64,000 nucleotides of DNA from Mesorhizobium loti (GTDB lineage Bacteria > Pseudomonadota > Alphaproteobacteria > Rhizobiales > Rhizobiaceae), in the NCBI RefSeq assembly GCF_003148495.1, contig NZ_QGGH01000001.1, positions 1,446,347 to 1,510,346 on the forward strand, given 5' to 3'. Below the pieces are notes generated by a model, which made no database searches, was not told the origin of the DNA, and saw only the letters and a program-made list of their open reading frames with translations. A program made the translations under genes and the position numbers. The stretch's first letter is position 1, and every line of letters begins with the position of its first letter. This document shows, in pieces, positions 9,020 through 17,598 of the stretch.

Positions 9020-9636
9020 CAGCGGCTTCCGCCGGCGTGATGTCCGCGACGAAGCCGCCAGCCGGCCGTTTCGAGCGGCAGGCCAAAGCGGACGAGACTC
9101 GCCAGGGCGCCGGCACCGTCAAACCCCCGCTTTGCGAGTCCGATCGGGCCGGGCTCGAAATCGACGGACGGACAGCTCAAGTTGGTCAACCTGGCGGAAT
9201 CCTCCACGGCGTATGTCCAGTCGCAAACGAGTCCCCCAGGAGATCGTTCGGCTACGGCATTGTGCAGCGCAACACAAAAAATCTACCCGGCTGAAATACT
9301 TATGTGAGCAAACGCTAAAAGTTGATAAAACCGGCCGGTTCTCGCCATTTTTGGCGAGTTTCCGCAGAATTTAAATCCTATGATTTAAGCTGTGCCGACA
9401 TTCCCGCCTCGGTTGATTGAGGAGAGCTCTTGGCTTGAGAGCCTAGTTCTTTGTTAAATCACGAGAAATTTCGGAATCTATATTTTGGCTATATGGATTC
9501 GGCCCTGGTTCCGCGGAGAAATGAGTTGGAACCATTGGCTTTGCGCGGTGCAGCATGGTCGCCGTTTTTTCGTCGGTTGCCGCACGCAACGCCCGTCACT
9601 CGGCTGAGCGGGCCTCTGCTGTGGGCCGCCAACCCG
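9020..9636. promoter_or_regulatory. AT-rich regulatory region upstream of the glycan operon
   Basis: About 600 bp between the sensor-kinase stop and the acyltransferase start, with no convincing gene. Visible structure: an inverted repeat CTCGCCA/TGGCGAG with a TTTT loop (9341-9358), and an AT-rich inverted repeat TTAAATC-N4-GATTTAA (9371-9388). The stretch 9290-9500 is markedly richer in A and T than its surroundings. This suggests a regulated promoter for the minus-strand glycan operon, but no specific factor can be named. Confidence 0.45.
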
Positions 9637-10878
9637 TCACACCGCCTCAAACATCACCATCTGTTCAAGCCCGCCACCCCGCCGGTTTTCCAGCGTCACG
9701 GTGCCGCCGTAGCGCTCGATGATTTCCTTGGCGATGGCGAGGCCGAGACCAGCGCCCGGGATGGATTGCAGGCGGCCGGGGTCGACGCGGAAGAAGGGCT
9801 CGAACGCCTTGTTCAAGAGCTCCGGCGGAATGCCGGGCCCGTGGTCCGAAATGGTCAGCACGGCGCGATTGTTGGCCACGGCAAGGTCGATGCGGCATGC
9901 CTTGCCATGGGTGGCGGCGTTGACGATCAGGTTGCGGAGCGCCCGGCGCAGGCCGAGCGCGCCGGCCCGCACGCAAACCTTGTCCAGGTGCCCGATGGAG
10001 ACGGGATGGCCGAGCGACACCATCTCGCCTTCGATGTCGCGAACCGTCTTTTCCAGGTCGACCGGTTCGACGGCGTCCTGGTTGACCTCTTCGCGCACCA
10101 GGCGGATGGCGCTGTCGGCGATGCGGTCGAGCTCGTCGAGGTCGTGAAGCCATTTGTCGCGCTCGTCGTCGAGGAACTCGGCGCGCAGCCGCATGCGCGT
10201 CATCGGCGTGCGCAGATCATGGCCGGCGGCGGCGACCAGCCGCATGCGGCTTTCCATGGCGGTTCTCAGCCGCGACGAGAGCTGGTTCAGCGCATGCGCG
10301 GTGGCCTTGACCTCGGCCGAACCCACTTCCGGCACCGCCGCCAGCACGCCATCCGATCCGATCTTGGAGACGGCGGTCTCCAGCATCTCCAGCGGCCGGA
10401 TCAGCACCGAGGTGAAATAGACCGACACCGCCGTGGCGCCGGCGACGATCAGCGAGATCCAGCCGGCCAGAATCAGCCATTCGCGCCGTGGCGGATCGAT
10501 GTGGGGAACCTCCACGATCGCCCAGCGATTGTCGGGCAGGCGCACCGATGCAAGCTGGCCGGGTTCATCCGACTTGTCGCTGACGACAGCCAGAACGTCG
10601 AAACCCCGGCGGCGCAAGACGTCGTTGAGCATCGCGGTTTCCGGACGAGCCACCTTGCCCCCGGCCGGGTGGTCGGTGAGCTGCACTTGCAGGACGTCCG
10701 GGATCGGGCCGGGCAGCAGCCGCATCACCAGCTCCATCTGCTGGGCGACCCAGGGCACGGTCAGTTCCGGCGGCGGCCCACCGCCGCGCACGCTGATGAC
10801 GGCGGCCGTCGCCAGGCCGACGACGCCGACGATCGAGGCGACCAGCAGCAGGATGAGGCGGCGGCGCAGCGAGTTCAC
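9637..10878 (-). CDS. Sensor histidine kinase (EnvZ/HAMP type)
   Basis: Membrane-bound sensor kinase of 413 residues. Transmembrane helices lie at about 9-31 and 160-180, enclosing a periplasmic domain. A HAMP segment follows, then the phospho-acceptor region VAAAGHDLRTPMTRMRLR. The ATPase domain has the N box NLIVNAATHG, G1 DHGPGIP and G2 GAGLGLAIAKEI. The start overlaps the upstream response-regulator stop by four bases. The divergent neighbour is a Spy/CpxP-like periplasmic protein followed by an RND pump, so the pair probably senses envelope or toxic-compound stress. The signal itself is unknown. Confidence 0.92.
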   Translation of the reverse strand: MNSLRRRLILLLVASIVGVVGLATAAVISVRGGGPPPELTVPWVAQQMELVMRLLPGPIPDVLQVQLTDHPAGGKVARPETAMLNDVLRRRGFDVLAVVSDKSDEPGQLASVRLPDNRWAIVEVPHIDPPRREWLILAGWISLIVAGATAVSVYFTSVLIRPLEMLETAVSKIGSDGVLAAVPEVGSAEVKATAHALNQLSSRLRTAMESRMRLVAAAGHDLRTPMTRMRLRAEFLDDERDKWLHDLDELDRIADSAIRLVREEVNQDAVEPVDLEKTVRDIEGEMVSLGHPVSIGHLDKVCVRAGALGLRRALRNLIVNAATHGKACRIDLAVANNRAVLTISDHGPGIPPELLNKAFEPFFRVDPGRLQSIPGAGLGLAIAKEIIERYGGTVTLENRRGGGLEQMVMFEAV

Positions 10879-11603
10879 GCGTGGCTCTCCACCGTGTCGA
10901 CGCGCGCGGTGAGCTGGTAGCCGCCATTGCGCACCGTCTTGAACAGCGGCCCGTCGCCGGTATCGGTGAATTTGCGGCGCAGCCGGCTCACCAGCACATC
11001 GACCGAGCGTTCGAGCGGGTCGCGCTCGCGGCCTTGCGTCAGGTCGAGAAGCTGGTCGCGCGACAGAAGCCTGCCGGGGCGGTCGAGAAACACCTGCAAA
11101 AGGTCGAATTCAGCGCCGGTGAGGTCGACGGCGACGCCCTGCGCGTCCGTCACCTTGCGGGTGTCCGGTTCCAGCCTGTAGCTGGCGAAGCGATAGATAC
11201 GGGCGCGCGGCGGTGCCGGCGCCTCCTCGGGCGTCGAGCGCCTGAGCACGGCGCGGATGCGGGCAATGAGCTCGCGCGGGTTGAACGGCTTGCCGAGATA
11301 GTCGTCGGCACCGAGCTCCAGGCCGATGATGCGGTCGACATCTTCCTTCAGCGCCGTCAGCAGGATGACCGGGATGTGCGGCTTGCGGTCACGCAAGCCC
11401 CGGCAGATATCGAGGCCGGATCCGTCCGGCAGCATGACGTCGAGCACGATCAGGTCGAACTGACCCACGCCCAGCCGCTGCTCGCATTCGCGCCGGTCCG
11501 CCGCCGCCGTGACGCGAAAGCCCTGGCTGTCGAGATAGCGCTGGAGAAGCGTCCTGATCTCGCGGTCGTCGTCGACGACGAGGATATGGGGTTGTGACTG
11601 CAT
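10875..11603 (-). CDS. OmpR-family response regulator
   Basis: DNA-binding response regulator of 242 residues from MQSQPHILVVDDDREI. An upstream extension of the frame has no family similarity and was excluded. The receiver domain has the acidic pair DDD near residue 11, the phospho-Asp in DLIVLDVMLPDGSG and the conserved Lys in DDYLGKPFNPRE. The C-terminal winged helix includes DLTGAEFDLLQVFLDRPGRL and ends TVRNGGYQL. It is cotranscribed with the sensor kinase. The 212-bp divergent intergenic region carries phased direct repeats that fit an OmpR-type operator. Confidence 0.94.
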   Translation of the reverse strand: MQSQPHILVVDDDREIRTLLQRYLDSQGFRVTAAADRRECEQRLGVGQFDLIVLDVMLPDGSGLDICRGLRDRKPHIPVILLTALKEDVDRIIGLELGADDYLGKPFNPRELIARIRAVLRRSTPEEAPAPPRARIYRFASYRLEPDTRKVTDAQGVAVDLTGAEFDLLQVFLDRPGRLLSRDQLLDLTQGRERDPLERSVDVLVSRLRRKFTDTGDGPLFKTVRNGGYQLTARVDTVESHA

Positions 11604-11675
11604 CAATCGTGCCCTTGCCTTGGCCGCGATTATAGGGAGAGCCGCGCCCATGCGGCATGGAAAATTGCAACTGAA

Positions 11676-11741
11676 TGTTTCCGGTGGCCTGAGGGAAACA
11701 TTCGGAAACAAATTGCCCTTTTGCGGAAACCTTCGGCAACA
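11676..11741. promoter_or_regulatory. Two paired direct repeats, probable response-regulator operator
   Basis: Within the divergent region, GGAAACATTCGGAAACA (11694-11710) and GGAAACCTTCGGCAACA (11725-11741) are two copies of one 17-bp element, 15 of 17 bases identical and 31 bp apart. Each copy is itself a tandem pair of GGAAAC-like half-sites 10 bp apart. A further TGTTTCC (11676-11682) makes an inverted arm with the first. Half-sites in helical phase are how OmpR-family regulators bind. The position suits control of the downstream Spy-like gene and autoregulation. Confidence 0.6.
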
Positions 11742-11814
11742 CGCCGACGCGAAGCGGACAAACAGGCTTCCTATCCTCATGGTCGTCCGATGCATGAGAG
11801 AAAGGAACACCGTC

Positions 11815-12486
11815 ATGCGAAGCAGACTTCTTGCGCTCGGCCTGTTTTCCGTCGCCGCAATCCACCCCGTGCTGGCGGCACAGCCCGATCCGGGCCCCGG
11901 CGAGCCCCCGGTCATGGCAATGCAGGATGGACCCGGTCCGCATGGACCGATGCGGCATGGTCCTCAGGGTTTTGGCCCGCAAGCTTTTGGGCCTGAAGGC
12001 TTTGGTCCCCGCCGTATGGGGCCGCCGCCGGAATTCATGCTCGCCGCCCGGCTGGCCGCGCTCGAGACCCGTGTCGGCATCCGCAGCGAACAGCTCGATG
12101 CCTGGCGCGACTACACCAGCGCGCTGCAGGCCGTGCTGACACCGCCGCGGCCCGATCGCGGCCCTGGTGGTACGGGCGGTCCTGGCGGTCCTGAAGCGAA
12201 AGACCCTGATGCAGCAGGCCCGGGCGGCAAGTCCGATCCCTTCGCCTTCCAGGAAAAGCTGGCCGACGACGTCACGGCCCGCGCGGTTTCGGCCGGCAAA
12301 CTGAAAGACGCGATCGCGGCACTGCGTGCCAAGCTGACGCCCGAACAGCTCGAAATCCTTGCTTCGGCGGAACGTCCCCACGGACCACCCCCCGGTCCCT
12401 GGGGCGGTCCGCCGGATGATGCAGCCGGCCCCAGAGGCCTGCCCAACGATGGCAGCCCGCCGCCGCCCCAGCCCGGGAACGGCTGA
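11815..12486 (+). CDS. Spy/CpxP-like periplasmic protein, Pro/Gly-rich
   Basis: Predicted secreted protein of 223 residues. The start at ATG 11815 gives a clean signal peptide (MRSRLLALGLFSVAAIHPVLAA, cut near residue 22) and has AAAGGA a few bases upstream; the longer open frame to 11620 has no such features. A Gly/Pro/Phe-rich segment (GPQGFGPQAFGPEGFGP) follows. Next come a helical region, LAARLAALETRVGIRSEQLDAW, and an LTPEQLEIL motif typical of Spy/CpxP-type LTxxQ proteins. The C-terminus is again Pro/Gly-rich. Such proteins act as periplasmic stress sensors or chaperones. Its place between a two-component system and an RND pump supports this. Confidence 0.75.
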   Translation: MRSRLLALGLFSVAAIHPVLAAQPDPGPGEPPVMAMQDGPGPHGPMRHGPQGFGPQAFGPEGFGPRRMGPPPEFMLAARLAALETRVGIRSEQLDAWRDYTSALQAVLTPPRPDRGPGGTGGPGGPEAKDPDAAGPGGKSDPFAFQEKLADDVTARAVSAGKLKDAIAALRAKLTPEQLEILASAERPHGPPPGPWGGPPDDAAGPRGLPNDGSPPPPQPGNG

Positions 12487-12504
12487 TAACTCTGACCGGC
12501 TGCG

Positions 12505-12550
12505 CCGGCCGGCCCGGTACCCAACCCGATCTCGGGCCGGCCGGTTTCTT
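12505..12550 (+). terminator. Rho-independent terminator after the Spy-like gene
   Basis: CCGGCCGGCCCG (12505-12516) pairs perfectly with CGGGCCGGCCGG (12533-12544) around a 16-nt loop, followed by TTTCTTCT. It begins 18 bp after the stop codon. A second perfect palindrome, TGGGATGGCGG/CCGCCATCCCA, follows at 12552-12574. Confidence 0.75.
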
Positions 12551-12603
12551 CTGGGATGGCGGGCCGCCATCCCAGTTCAAATCATGCCCAATTCAAATCA
12601 CCA

Positions 12604-12888
12604 ATGGAAAGCACGACAATGTGGGAAGCCATGATGCTGCTGCGGCTGCTCGCGTCCGCCAGCCCGAGATTGTCGCTCGGCCATGCCAGACGCGGTCTTC
12701 CGCTGTCCAGACGCGGTCTTCCGCTGTCCGGACGCGGCCTACCGCTGTCCGGTCGCGGCTTGCCGCTGGCTCTGCCGGCCGACACGCTGAAGGGCGCGAT
12801 CCGCCTGAGCTTCGCCGCCTGGCGCCTGTCGCTTCCGTTTGCGGAGCCGCTCAACAACCAAGGACATCATGACCGCAAGATCGCGTAA
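12604..12888 (+). CDS. Doubtful small ORF containing 21-bp tandem repeats
   Basis: The open frame from ATG 12604 would encode about 94 residues (MESTTMWEAMMLLRLLASAS...). Its middle contains a sevenfold-residue repeat RRGLPLS/GRGLPLS. No family is recognised and there is no strong ribosome binding site. The repeat is open in more than one frame, so coding is uncertain. It sits in the 680-bp gap between the Spy-like gene and the efflux operon. Confidence 0.2.
   Translation: MESTTMWEAMMLLRLLASASPRLSLGHARRGLPLSRRGLPLSGRGLPLSGRGLPLALPADTLKGAIRLSFAAWRLSLPFAEPLNNQGHHDRKIA
12688..12769 (+). repeat. 21-bp tandem repeat, nearly four copies
   Basis: Units AGACGCGGTCTTCCGCTGTCC at 12688 and 12709 are nearly identical. 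Diverged copies start at 12730 and 12751, the last incomplete. Because the unit is a multiple of three, it keeps any reading frame open. A small hairpin is possible in each unit. It could vary in copy number between strains. Confidence 0.8.
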
Positions 12889-13039
12889 GGCTCGGGACCG
12901 CGCAGGACTCTGGATCGCGCAGGACTCGGGCAAGACGCTTGGCATGTCCTCGTTGATCGGCATAATGATGTTGGTGGGCATCGCGGCCAGCTACTCGACC
13001 TTCGAGCAGCTCCGGCCGCCGAGAAGGAGCGCGACATGA
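12869..13039 (+). CDS. Possible small membrane protein
   Basis: A 56-codon frame starts at ATG 12869 with AAGGA a few bases upstream. The product would have a basic N-terminus (MTARSRKARDRAG) and one hydrophobic segment (MSSLIGIMMLVGIAASY), a plausible single-pass inner-membrane topology. Its stop overlaps the ATG (13036) of another short frame of about 49 codons that is preceded by AAGGAG. Neither matches a known family. They could be small stress proteins linked to the neighbouring efflux operon, or chance frames. Confidence 0.3.
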   Translation: MTARSRKARDRAGLWIAQDSGKTLGMSSLIGIMMLVGIAASYSTFEQLRPPRRSAT

Positions 13040-13168
13040 GCCGCTTCGAACCATTGCTCGTCGCCGCCCGCGGACCGGCGCGGCCTACCATCAAGATATC
13101 GGTCGGCATGCTTCGACCAAGCGGTCGATTGCCCGCGCACGCAACTCCAGCGAAAGATCATTCAGTCC

Positions 13169-14440
13169 ATGTCTATCCAGTCTAGCCCGTCTCCGCAGCC
13201 GGCACTCCGTCTGGCGCCCTGGGCCGCGATGTTCGCTGCCACCCTTTTGCTGGCCGCCTGTTCACAGGAGAACGGCGCTCCCGCCGGCATGGGCGCGGCA
13301 GGTAAGCCGGAAGTCGGCGTCGTCACCCTGCATCCGCAATCGGTCGCGATCACAGCCGAACTGTCAGGGCGCACGGCGGCCTCGCTGGTTGCCGAGGTGC
13401 GCCCGCAGGTGAACGGCATCATCCAGCAGCGCCTGTTCAAGGAGGGCAGCGAGGTGGCGGCGGGACAGCCGCTCTACCTCATCGATCCGGCAAGCTACAA
13501 GGCGGCCTATGACAGCGCGGTCGCGGCCCAACAGAAGGCGGAAGCGGCGGTGCCCACGGCGCAGGCCAAGTTCGACCGCTATGCCGGCCTGTTGAAGCAG
13601 AACGTTGTTTCCAAACAGGATTATGACGATGCCGCCGCTACGCTCGCACAGGCGCAAGCCGATGTCGCCTCGGCCAAGGCCAGCGCCGAGACGGCACGCA
13701 TCAGCCTCGACCGCACCTCGATCACCGCGCCGATCGCCGGCCGCATCGACAAGTCCACGCTGACGCCCGGCGCGCTGGTGACCGCCAACCAGGACACGGT
13801 GCTGACCACCATCCGCGCGCTCGATCCGATCAATGTCGATGTCACGCAGTCGAGCACCAATCTGCTCAATCTGCGCCAGGCCATCTCGGAAGGGCGGCTG
13901 AAGTTCAGCGGCCCCAATGTCAGCGTCAAGCTGAAGCTCGAGAACGGCACCATATACACGCAGACCGGCAAGATGGAATTCGCCGGCGCCAATGTCGACC
14001 AGACCACCGGCACCTTCGCGCTCAGGGCCGAATTCCCCAACCCCGACCGCCTGCTTTTGCCCGGCATGTATGTGCGGGCGCTGGTCGAGGAGGGCGTCGC
14101 CCAGAACAGCTTCCTGGTGCCGCAGCGCGCCGTCAGCCGCAACACCAAGGGTGAGGCCACCGCCATGGTCATCAATGCGCAGGGCAAGGTCGAGACGCGC
14201 GTGCTCGCGGTGCGCAACAGCGTCGGCAACAACTGGCTGGTGGATTCCGGTGTCGGCGACGACGACCGTGTCATCGTCGAAGGCATGCAGCTGGTGCGCC
14301 CCGGCGGCGATGCGACGGGCGTCGAAGTGACGATCGACGAGACGACCGGCGAGGTCAAGGACCGCGGGCAGGGCACTTCGGCCGCACCAGCCGCGTCCAA
14401 CGCGGCCAAACCGGCGCCTGCCGCCGCGACCGGGAACTGA
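13169..14440 (+). CDS. RND efflux periplasmic adaptor lipoprotein (AcrA/MexA-like)
   Basis: Membrane fusion protein of 423 residues that links the inner-membrane pump to the outer-membrane channel. The signal peptide ends in the lipobox LLAAC, with the lipidated Cys at residue 31. The biotinyl-lipoyl-like domain (VRPQVNGIIQQRLFKEGSEVAAGQ) is followed by an alpha-hairpin (about 105-180), and its second half begins DRTSITAPIAGRIDKS. The C-terminal tail is rich in Ala, Pro and Lys. The RND pump gene starts 3 bp after the stop, and the outer-membrane factor follows, so this is a complete tripartite operon. Confidence 0.95.
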   Translation: MSIQSSPSPQPALRLAPWAAMFAATLLLAACSQENGAPAGMGAAGKPEVGVVTLHPQSVAITAELSGRTAASLVAEVRPQVNGIIQQRLFKEGSEVAAGQPLYLIDPASYKAAYDSAVAAQQKAEAAVPTAQAKFDRYAGLLKQNVVSKQDYDDAAATLAQAQADVASAKASAETARISLDRTSITAPIAGRIDKSTLTPGALVTANQDTVLTTIRALDPINVDVTQSSTNLLNLRQAISEGRLKFSGPNVSVKLKLENGTIYTQTGKMEFAGANVDQTTGTFALRAEFPNPDRLLLPGMYVRALVEEGVAQNSFLVPQRAVSRNTKGEATAMVINAQGKVETRVLAVRNSVGNNWLVDSGVGDDDRVIVEGMQLVRPGGDATGVEVTIDETTGEVKDRGQGTSAAPAASNAAKPAPAAATGN

Positions 14441-14443
14441 GCG

Positions 14444-17400
14444 ATGTCCGTATTCTTCATCAACCGGCCGATCTTCGCCTGGGTGATCGCCATCGTGATC
14501 ATGCTGGGCGGCCTCTTGGCGCTCACCTCGCTGCCGATCTCGCAATATCCGCAGATCGCGCCGACCACGGTCAATATCAGCGCCACCTATCCGGGCGCCG
14601 ATGCGCAGACGGTGGAAAATTCGGTGACCAAGGTCATCGAGCAAGGCATGACCGGCATCGACAATCTCGACTACATGACGGCGACGTCGACCTCGACCGG
14701 TTCGGCCTCGATCACGCTGACCTTCACCACATCAGCCGATCCCGATACCGCCCAGGTGCAGACGCAAAACAAGCTGCAACTGGTGCAGTCGCAGCTGCCG
14801 CAGGTGGTGCAGAGCAACGGCATCACCGTCTCCAAATCCTCGACCGGCTTCCTGATGGTCATCGGCTTCGTCTCGACCGACGGCAAGATGAACTCGACCG
14901 ATCTCGCCGACTATGTCGACGCCACCGTCAACGACACGCTGAAGCGCGTCGAAGGCGTGGGCTCGACGCAGCTGTTCGGCTCCGGCTATGCCATGCGCAT
15001 CTGGCTCGACCCCGACAAGCTCGCCAAATATGCCCTGATGCCGAGCGACGTGGCCGCGGCGATCGAAGCGCAGAACACGCAGGTTTCGGCCGGCCAGCTC
15101 GGCGGCCTGCCGGCGCGCAAGGGCCAGCAGCTCAATGCAACGGTGACTGCCAAGAGCCGGCTGCAGACCGCCGAACAGTTCCGCAACATCATCCTGAAGA
15201 GCCAGACGGACGGCTCGCTGGTGCGCCTCAACGACGTCGCCACCGTCGAACTCGGCGCCGAAAGCTATACGACGCAGGCCAATTACAACGGCAAGCCGGC
15301 GGCCGGCGTCGCCGTCAACCTGGCGACCGGCGCCAATGCCATCAACACCGCCGAGGCGGTGCGTTCGACGATCGCCCGGCTGAGCTCGACCTTCCCGCAA
15401 GGGGTCGAGGTCGTCTATCCCTACGACACCTCGCCCTTCGTGCGGCTGTCGATCGAGGAGGTGGTCAAGACGCTGGCTGAGGCGATCGTGCTGGTGTTCC
15501 TGGTGATGTTCATCTTCCTGCAGAACCTACGCGCCACCATCATCCCGACGATCGCGGTGCCGGTGGTGCTGCTCGGCACGTTCGGCGTGCTGTCGCTGTT
15601 CGGCTATTCCGTCAACACGCTGACCATGTTTGCCATGGTGCTCGCCATCGGCCTTTTGGTCGATGACGCCATCGTCGTCGTCGAGAATGTCGAACGCGTG
15701 ATGCAGGAGGAGGGCCTGTCGCCAAAGGAGGCGACGCGCAAGTCGATGCACGAAATCACCGGCGCGCTGATCGGCATCGCCACCGTGCTTTCGGCCGTGT
15801 TCGTGCCGATGGCTTTCTTCGGCGGCTCGACCGGCATCATCTACCGGCAATTCTCGGTGACCATCGTCTCGGCGATGGTGCTGTCCGTGCTGGTCGCACT
15901 TGTGCTGACGCCGGCACTGTGCGCCACCATCCTGCGGCCGCCCAAGGACCATGCGACGCAGACCGGCCCGTTCGGCTGGTTCAACCGTGTCTTCGATCGC
16001 GGCACGCTTGCCTATCGCGACGGCTCGCACGGCATCATCAACCGGTCCTGGCGCTTCCTCGTCGTCTTCCTGGCCATCGTCGTTGCCGTGGGCTGGATGT
16101 TTGCCCGGCTGCCAAGTTCGTTCCTGCCGGAAGAAGACCAGGGCATCCTGATCACCAGCGTGCAGCTGCCGGTCGGCGCGACGCAGGACCGCACCGAGCG
16201 CGTGCTGGCGCAAGTCACCGACCACTATCTCGGCCAAGAGAAGGACGCCGTCGACGGGGTGTTCACCGCCTCCGGCTTCGGCTTCGGCGGCGCCGGGCAG
16301 AATGTCGGCATCGCTTTCGTGCGGCTGAAGGATTTCGGCCTGCGCAAATCGCCGGCCATGGCTGCGCAGGCGATCGCCGGCCGCGCCATGGCCGCCTTCT
16401 CCAAGATCAGGGACGCGCAGGTCTTCGCGCTTGCGCCTCCCGCCATCCAGGGGTTCGGCAACACCAACGGCTTCGACTTCTACCTGCAGGACGTCAACGG
16501 CGCCGGCCATGACGCGCTGATCCAGACGCGTAACCAGCTTCTGGCCCTGGCCGGGCAGAGCAAGGTGCTCGCCAACACCCGCCCCAACGGGCAGGAAGAC
16601 CAGCCGCAATTCTCGGTCGATATCGACCAGGAAAAGGCAAGCGCGCTCGGCGTCAGCCTGGCCGACATCAACAACACGCTGTCGACCGCCTGGGGCAGCG
16701 ACTATGTCAATGATTTCATCGATCGCGGACGGGTGAAGCCGGTCTATCTGCAGTCGGACCCGAACTTCCGCATGCAGCCGGAAGATCTGGACAAATGGCA
16801 AGTCCGCAATGCCAGCGGCGCCATGGTGCCGTTCTCGGCCTTTGCCTCCAGCCACTGGACATTCGGTTCGCCCAGGCTCGAACGCTACAATGGGTCGGCG
16901 GCGGTCGAGATCCAGGGCGCGGCGGCCACGGGCGTCAGCTCGGGCGCCGCCATGGACGAGATCGACAAGCTTGTGGCGCAGCTGCCCGCCGGTTACTCCC
17001 ACGAATGGACCGGCCTGTCGCACCAGGAGAAGCTTTCCGGCAATCAGGCGCTGTCGCTCTATGCGATCTCGGCACTTGTCGTGTTCTTGTGCCTGGCCGC
17101 GCTCTATGAGAGCTGGTCGATCCCGTTCGCGGTCATGCTCTCGGTGCCGATCGGCATCTTCGGCGCGCTGCTGGCGGCGAGCCTGTTCGGCCAGTCCAAC
17201 GACGTCTATTTCAAGGTCGGCCTGCTGACCACGATCGGTCTCGCCGCCAAGAACGCCATCCTCATCGTCGAGTTCGCCATCGAGCGGCAGACTGCCGGCA
17301 TGGGGCTCGTCGAGGCGACGCTGGAGGCCGCGCGACAGCGGCTGCGACCGATCCTGATGACGTCGCTGGCCTTCATCCTCGGTGTGTTGCCGCTTGCGAT

Positions 17401-17587
17401 TGCCAGCGGCGCGGGCTCCGGCGCGCAGAACTCCGTCGGCATCGGCGTGATGGGCGGCATGATCGCGGCGACCGTGATCGGCGTGTTCCTGGTGCCGCTG
17501 CTGTTCGTCACGGTGCGGCGCATCTTCAAGGGCAGGGCGGCCAAACCAGATACGGGCGAGACGCCGGTGACGGCCAACCAGCAATAA
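14444..17587 (+). CDS. RND efflux pump, hydrophobic/amphiphilic type (AcrB/MexB-like)
   Basis: Proton-driven multidrug exporter of 1047 residues, the usual length for the HAE1 family. It starts [20 protein letters not shown] with TM1. The TM4 proton-relay aspartates are in [18 protein letters not shown], and the TM10 Lys is in [14 protein letters not shown]. Porter-domain motifs such as [22 protein letters not shown] sequence near the N-terminus and FLPEEDQG in the middle are present. Twelve membrane segments and two large periplasmic loops fit the family. It is likely to export antibiotics, plant phenolics or detergents together with its neighbours. Confidence 0.97.
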   Translation: MSVFFINRPIFAWVIAIVIMLGGLLALTSLPISQYPQIAPTTVNISATYPGADAQTVENSVTKVIEQGMTGIDNLDYMTATSTSTGSASITLTFTTSADPDTAQVQTQNKLQLVQSQLPQVVQSNGITVSKSSTGFLMVIGFVSTDGKMNSTDLADYVDATVNDTLKRVEGVGSTQLFGSGYAMRIWLDPDKLAKYALMPSDVAAAIEAQNTQVSAGQLGGLPARKGQQLNATVTAKSRLQTAEQFRNIILKSQTDGSLVRLNDVATVELGAESYTTQANYNGKPAAGVAVNLATGANAINTAEAVRSTIARLSSTFPQGVEVVYPYDTSPFVRLSIEEVVKTLAEAIVLVFLVMFIFLQNLRATIIPTIAVPVVLLGTFGVLSLFGYSVNTLTMFAMVLAIGLLVDDAIVVVENVERVMQEEGLSPKEATRKSMHEITGALIGIATVLSAVFVPMAFFGGSTGIIYRQFSVTIVSAMVLSVLVALVLTPALCATILRPPKDHATQTGPFGWFNRVFDRGTLAYRDGSHGIINRSWRFLVVFLAIVVAVGWMFARLPSSFLPEEDQGILITSVQLPVGATQDRTERVLAQVTDHYLGQEKDAVDGVFTASGFGFGGAGQNVGIAFVRLKDFGLRKSPAMAAQAIAGRAMAAFSKIRDAQVFALAPPAIQGFGNTNGFDFYLQDVNGAGHDALIQTRNQLLALAGQSKVLANTRPNGQEDQPQFSVDIDQEKASALGVSLADINNTLSTAWGSDYVNDFIDRGRVKPVYLQSDPNFRMQPEDLDKWQVRNASGAMVPFSAFASSHWTFGSPRLERYNGSAAVEIQGAAATGVSSGAAMDEIDKLVAQLPAGYSHEWTGLSHQEKLSGNQALSLYAISALVVFLCLAALYESWSIPFAVMLSVPIGIFGALLAASLFGQSNDVYFKVGLLTTIGLAAKNAILIVEFAIERQTAGMGLVEATLEAARQRLRPILMTSLAFILGVLPLAIASGAGSGAQNSVGIGVMGGMIAATVIGVFLVPLLFVTVRRIFKGRAAKPDTGETPVTANQQ

Positions 17588-17598
17588 GGAAACTTCAC

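Noticed and set aside
9451..10920. A 489-codon plus-strand frame antisense to the sensor kinase
   Set aside because: The minus-strand frame shows all kinase boxes; the antisense translation has no family features.
15527..17584. A 685-codon minus-strand frame inside the RND pump gene
   Set aside because: It is a shadow of the pump gene; its His/Arg/Asp-rich translation is typical of antisense GC-rich frames.
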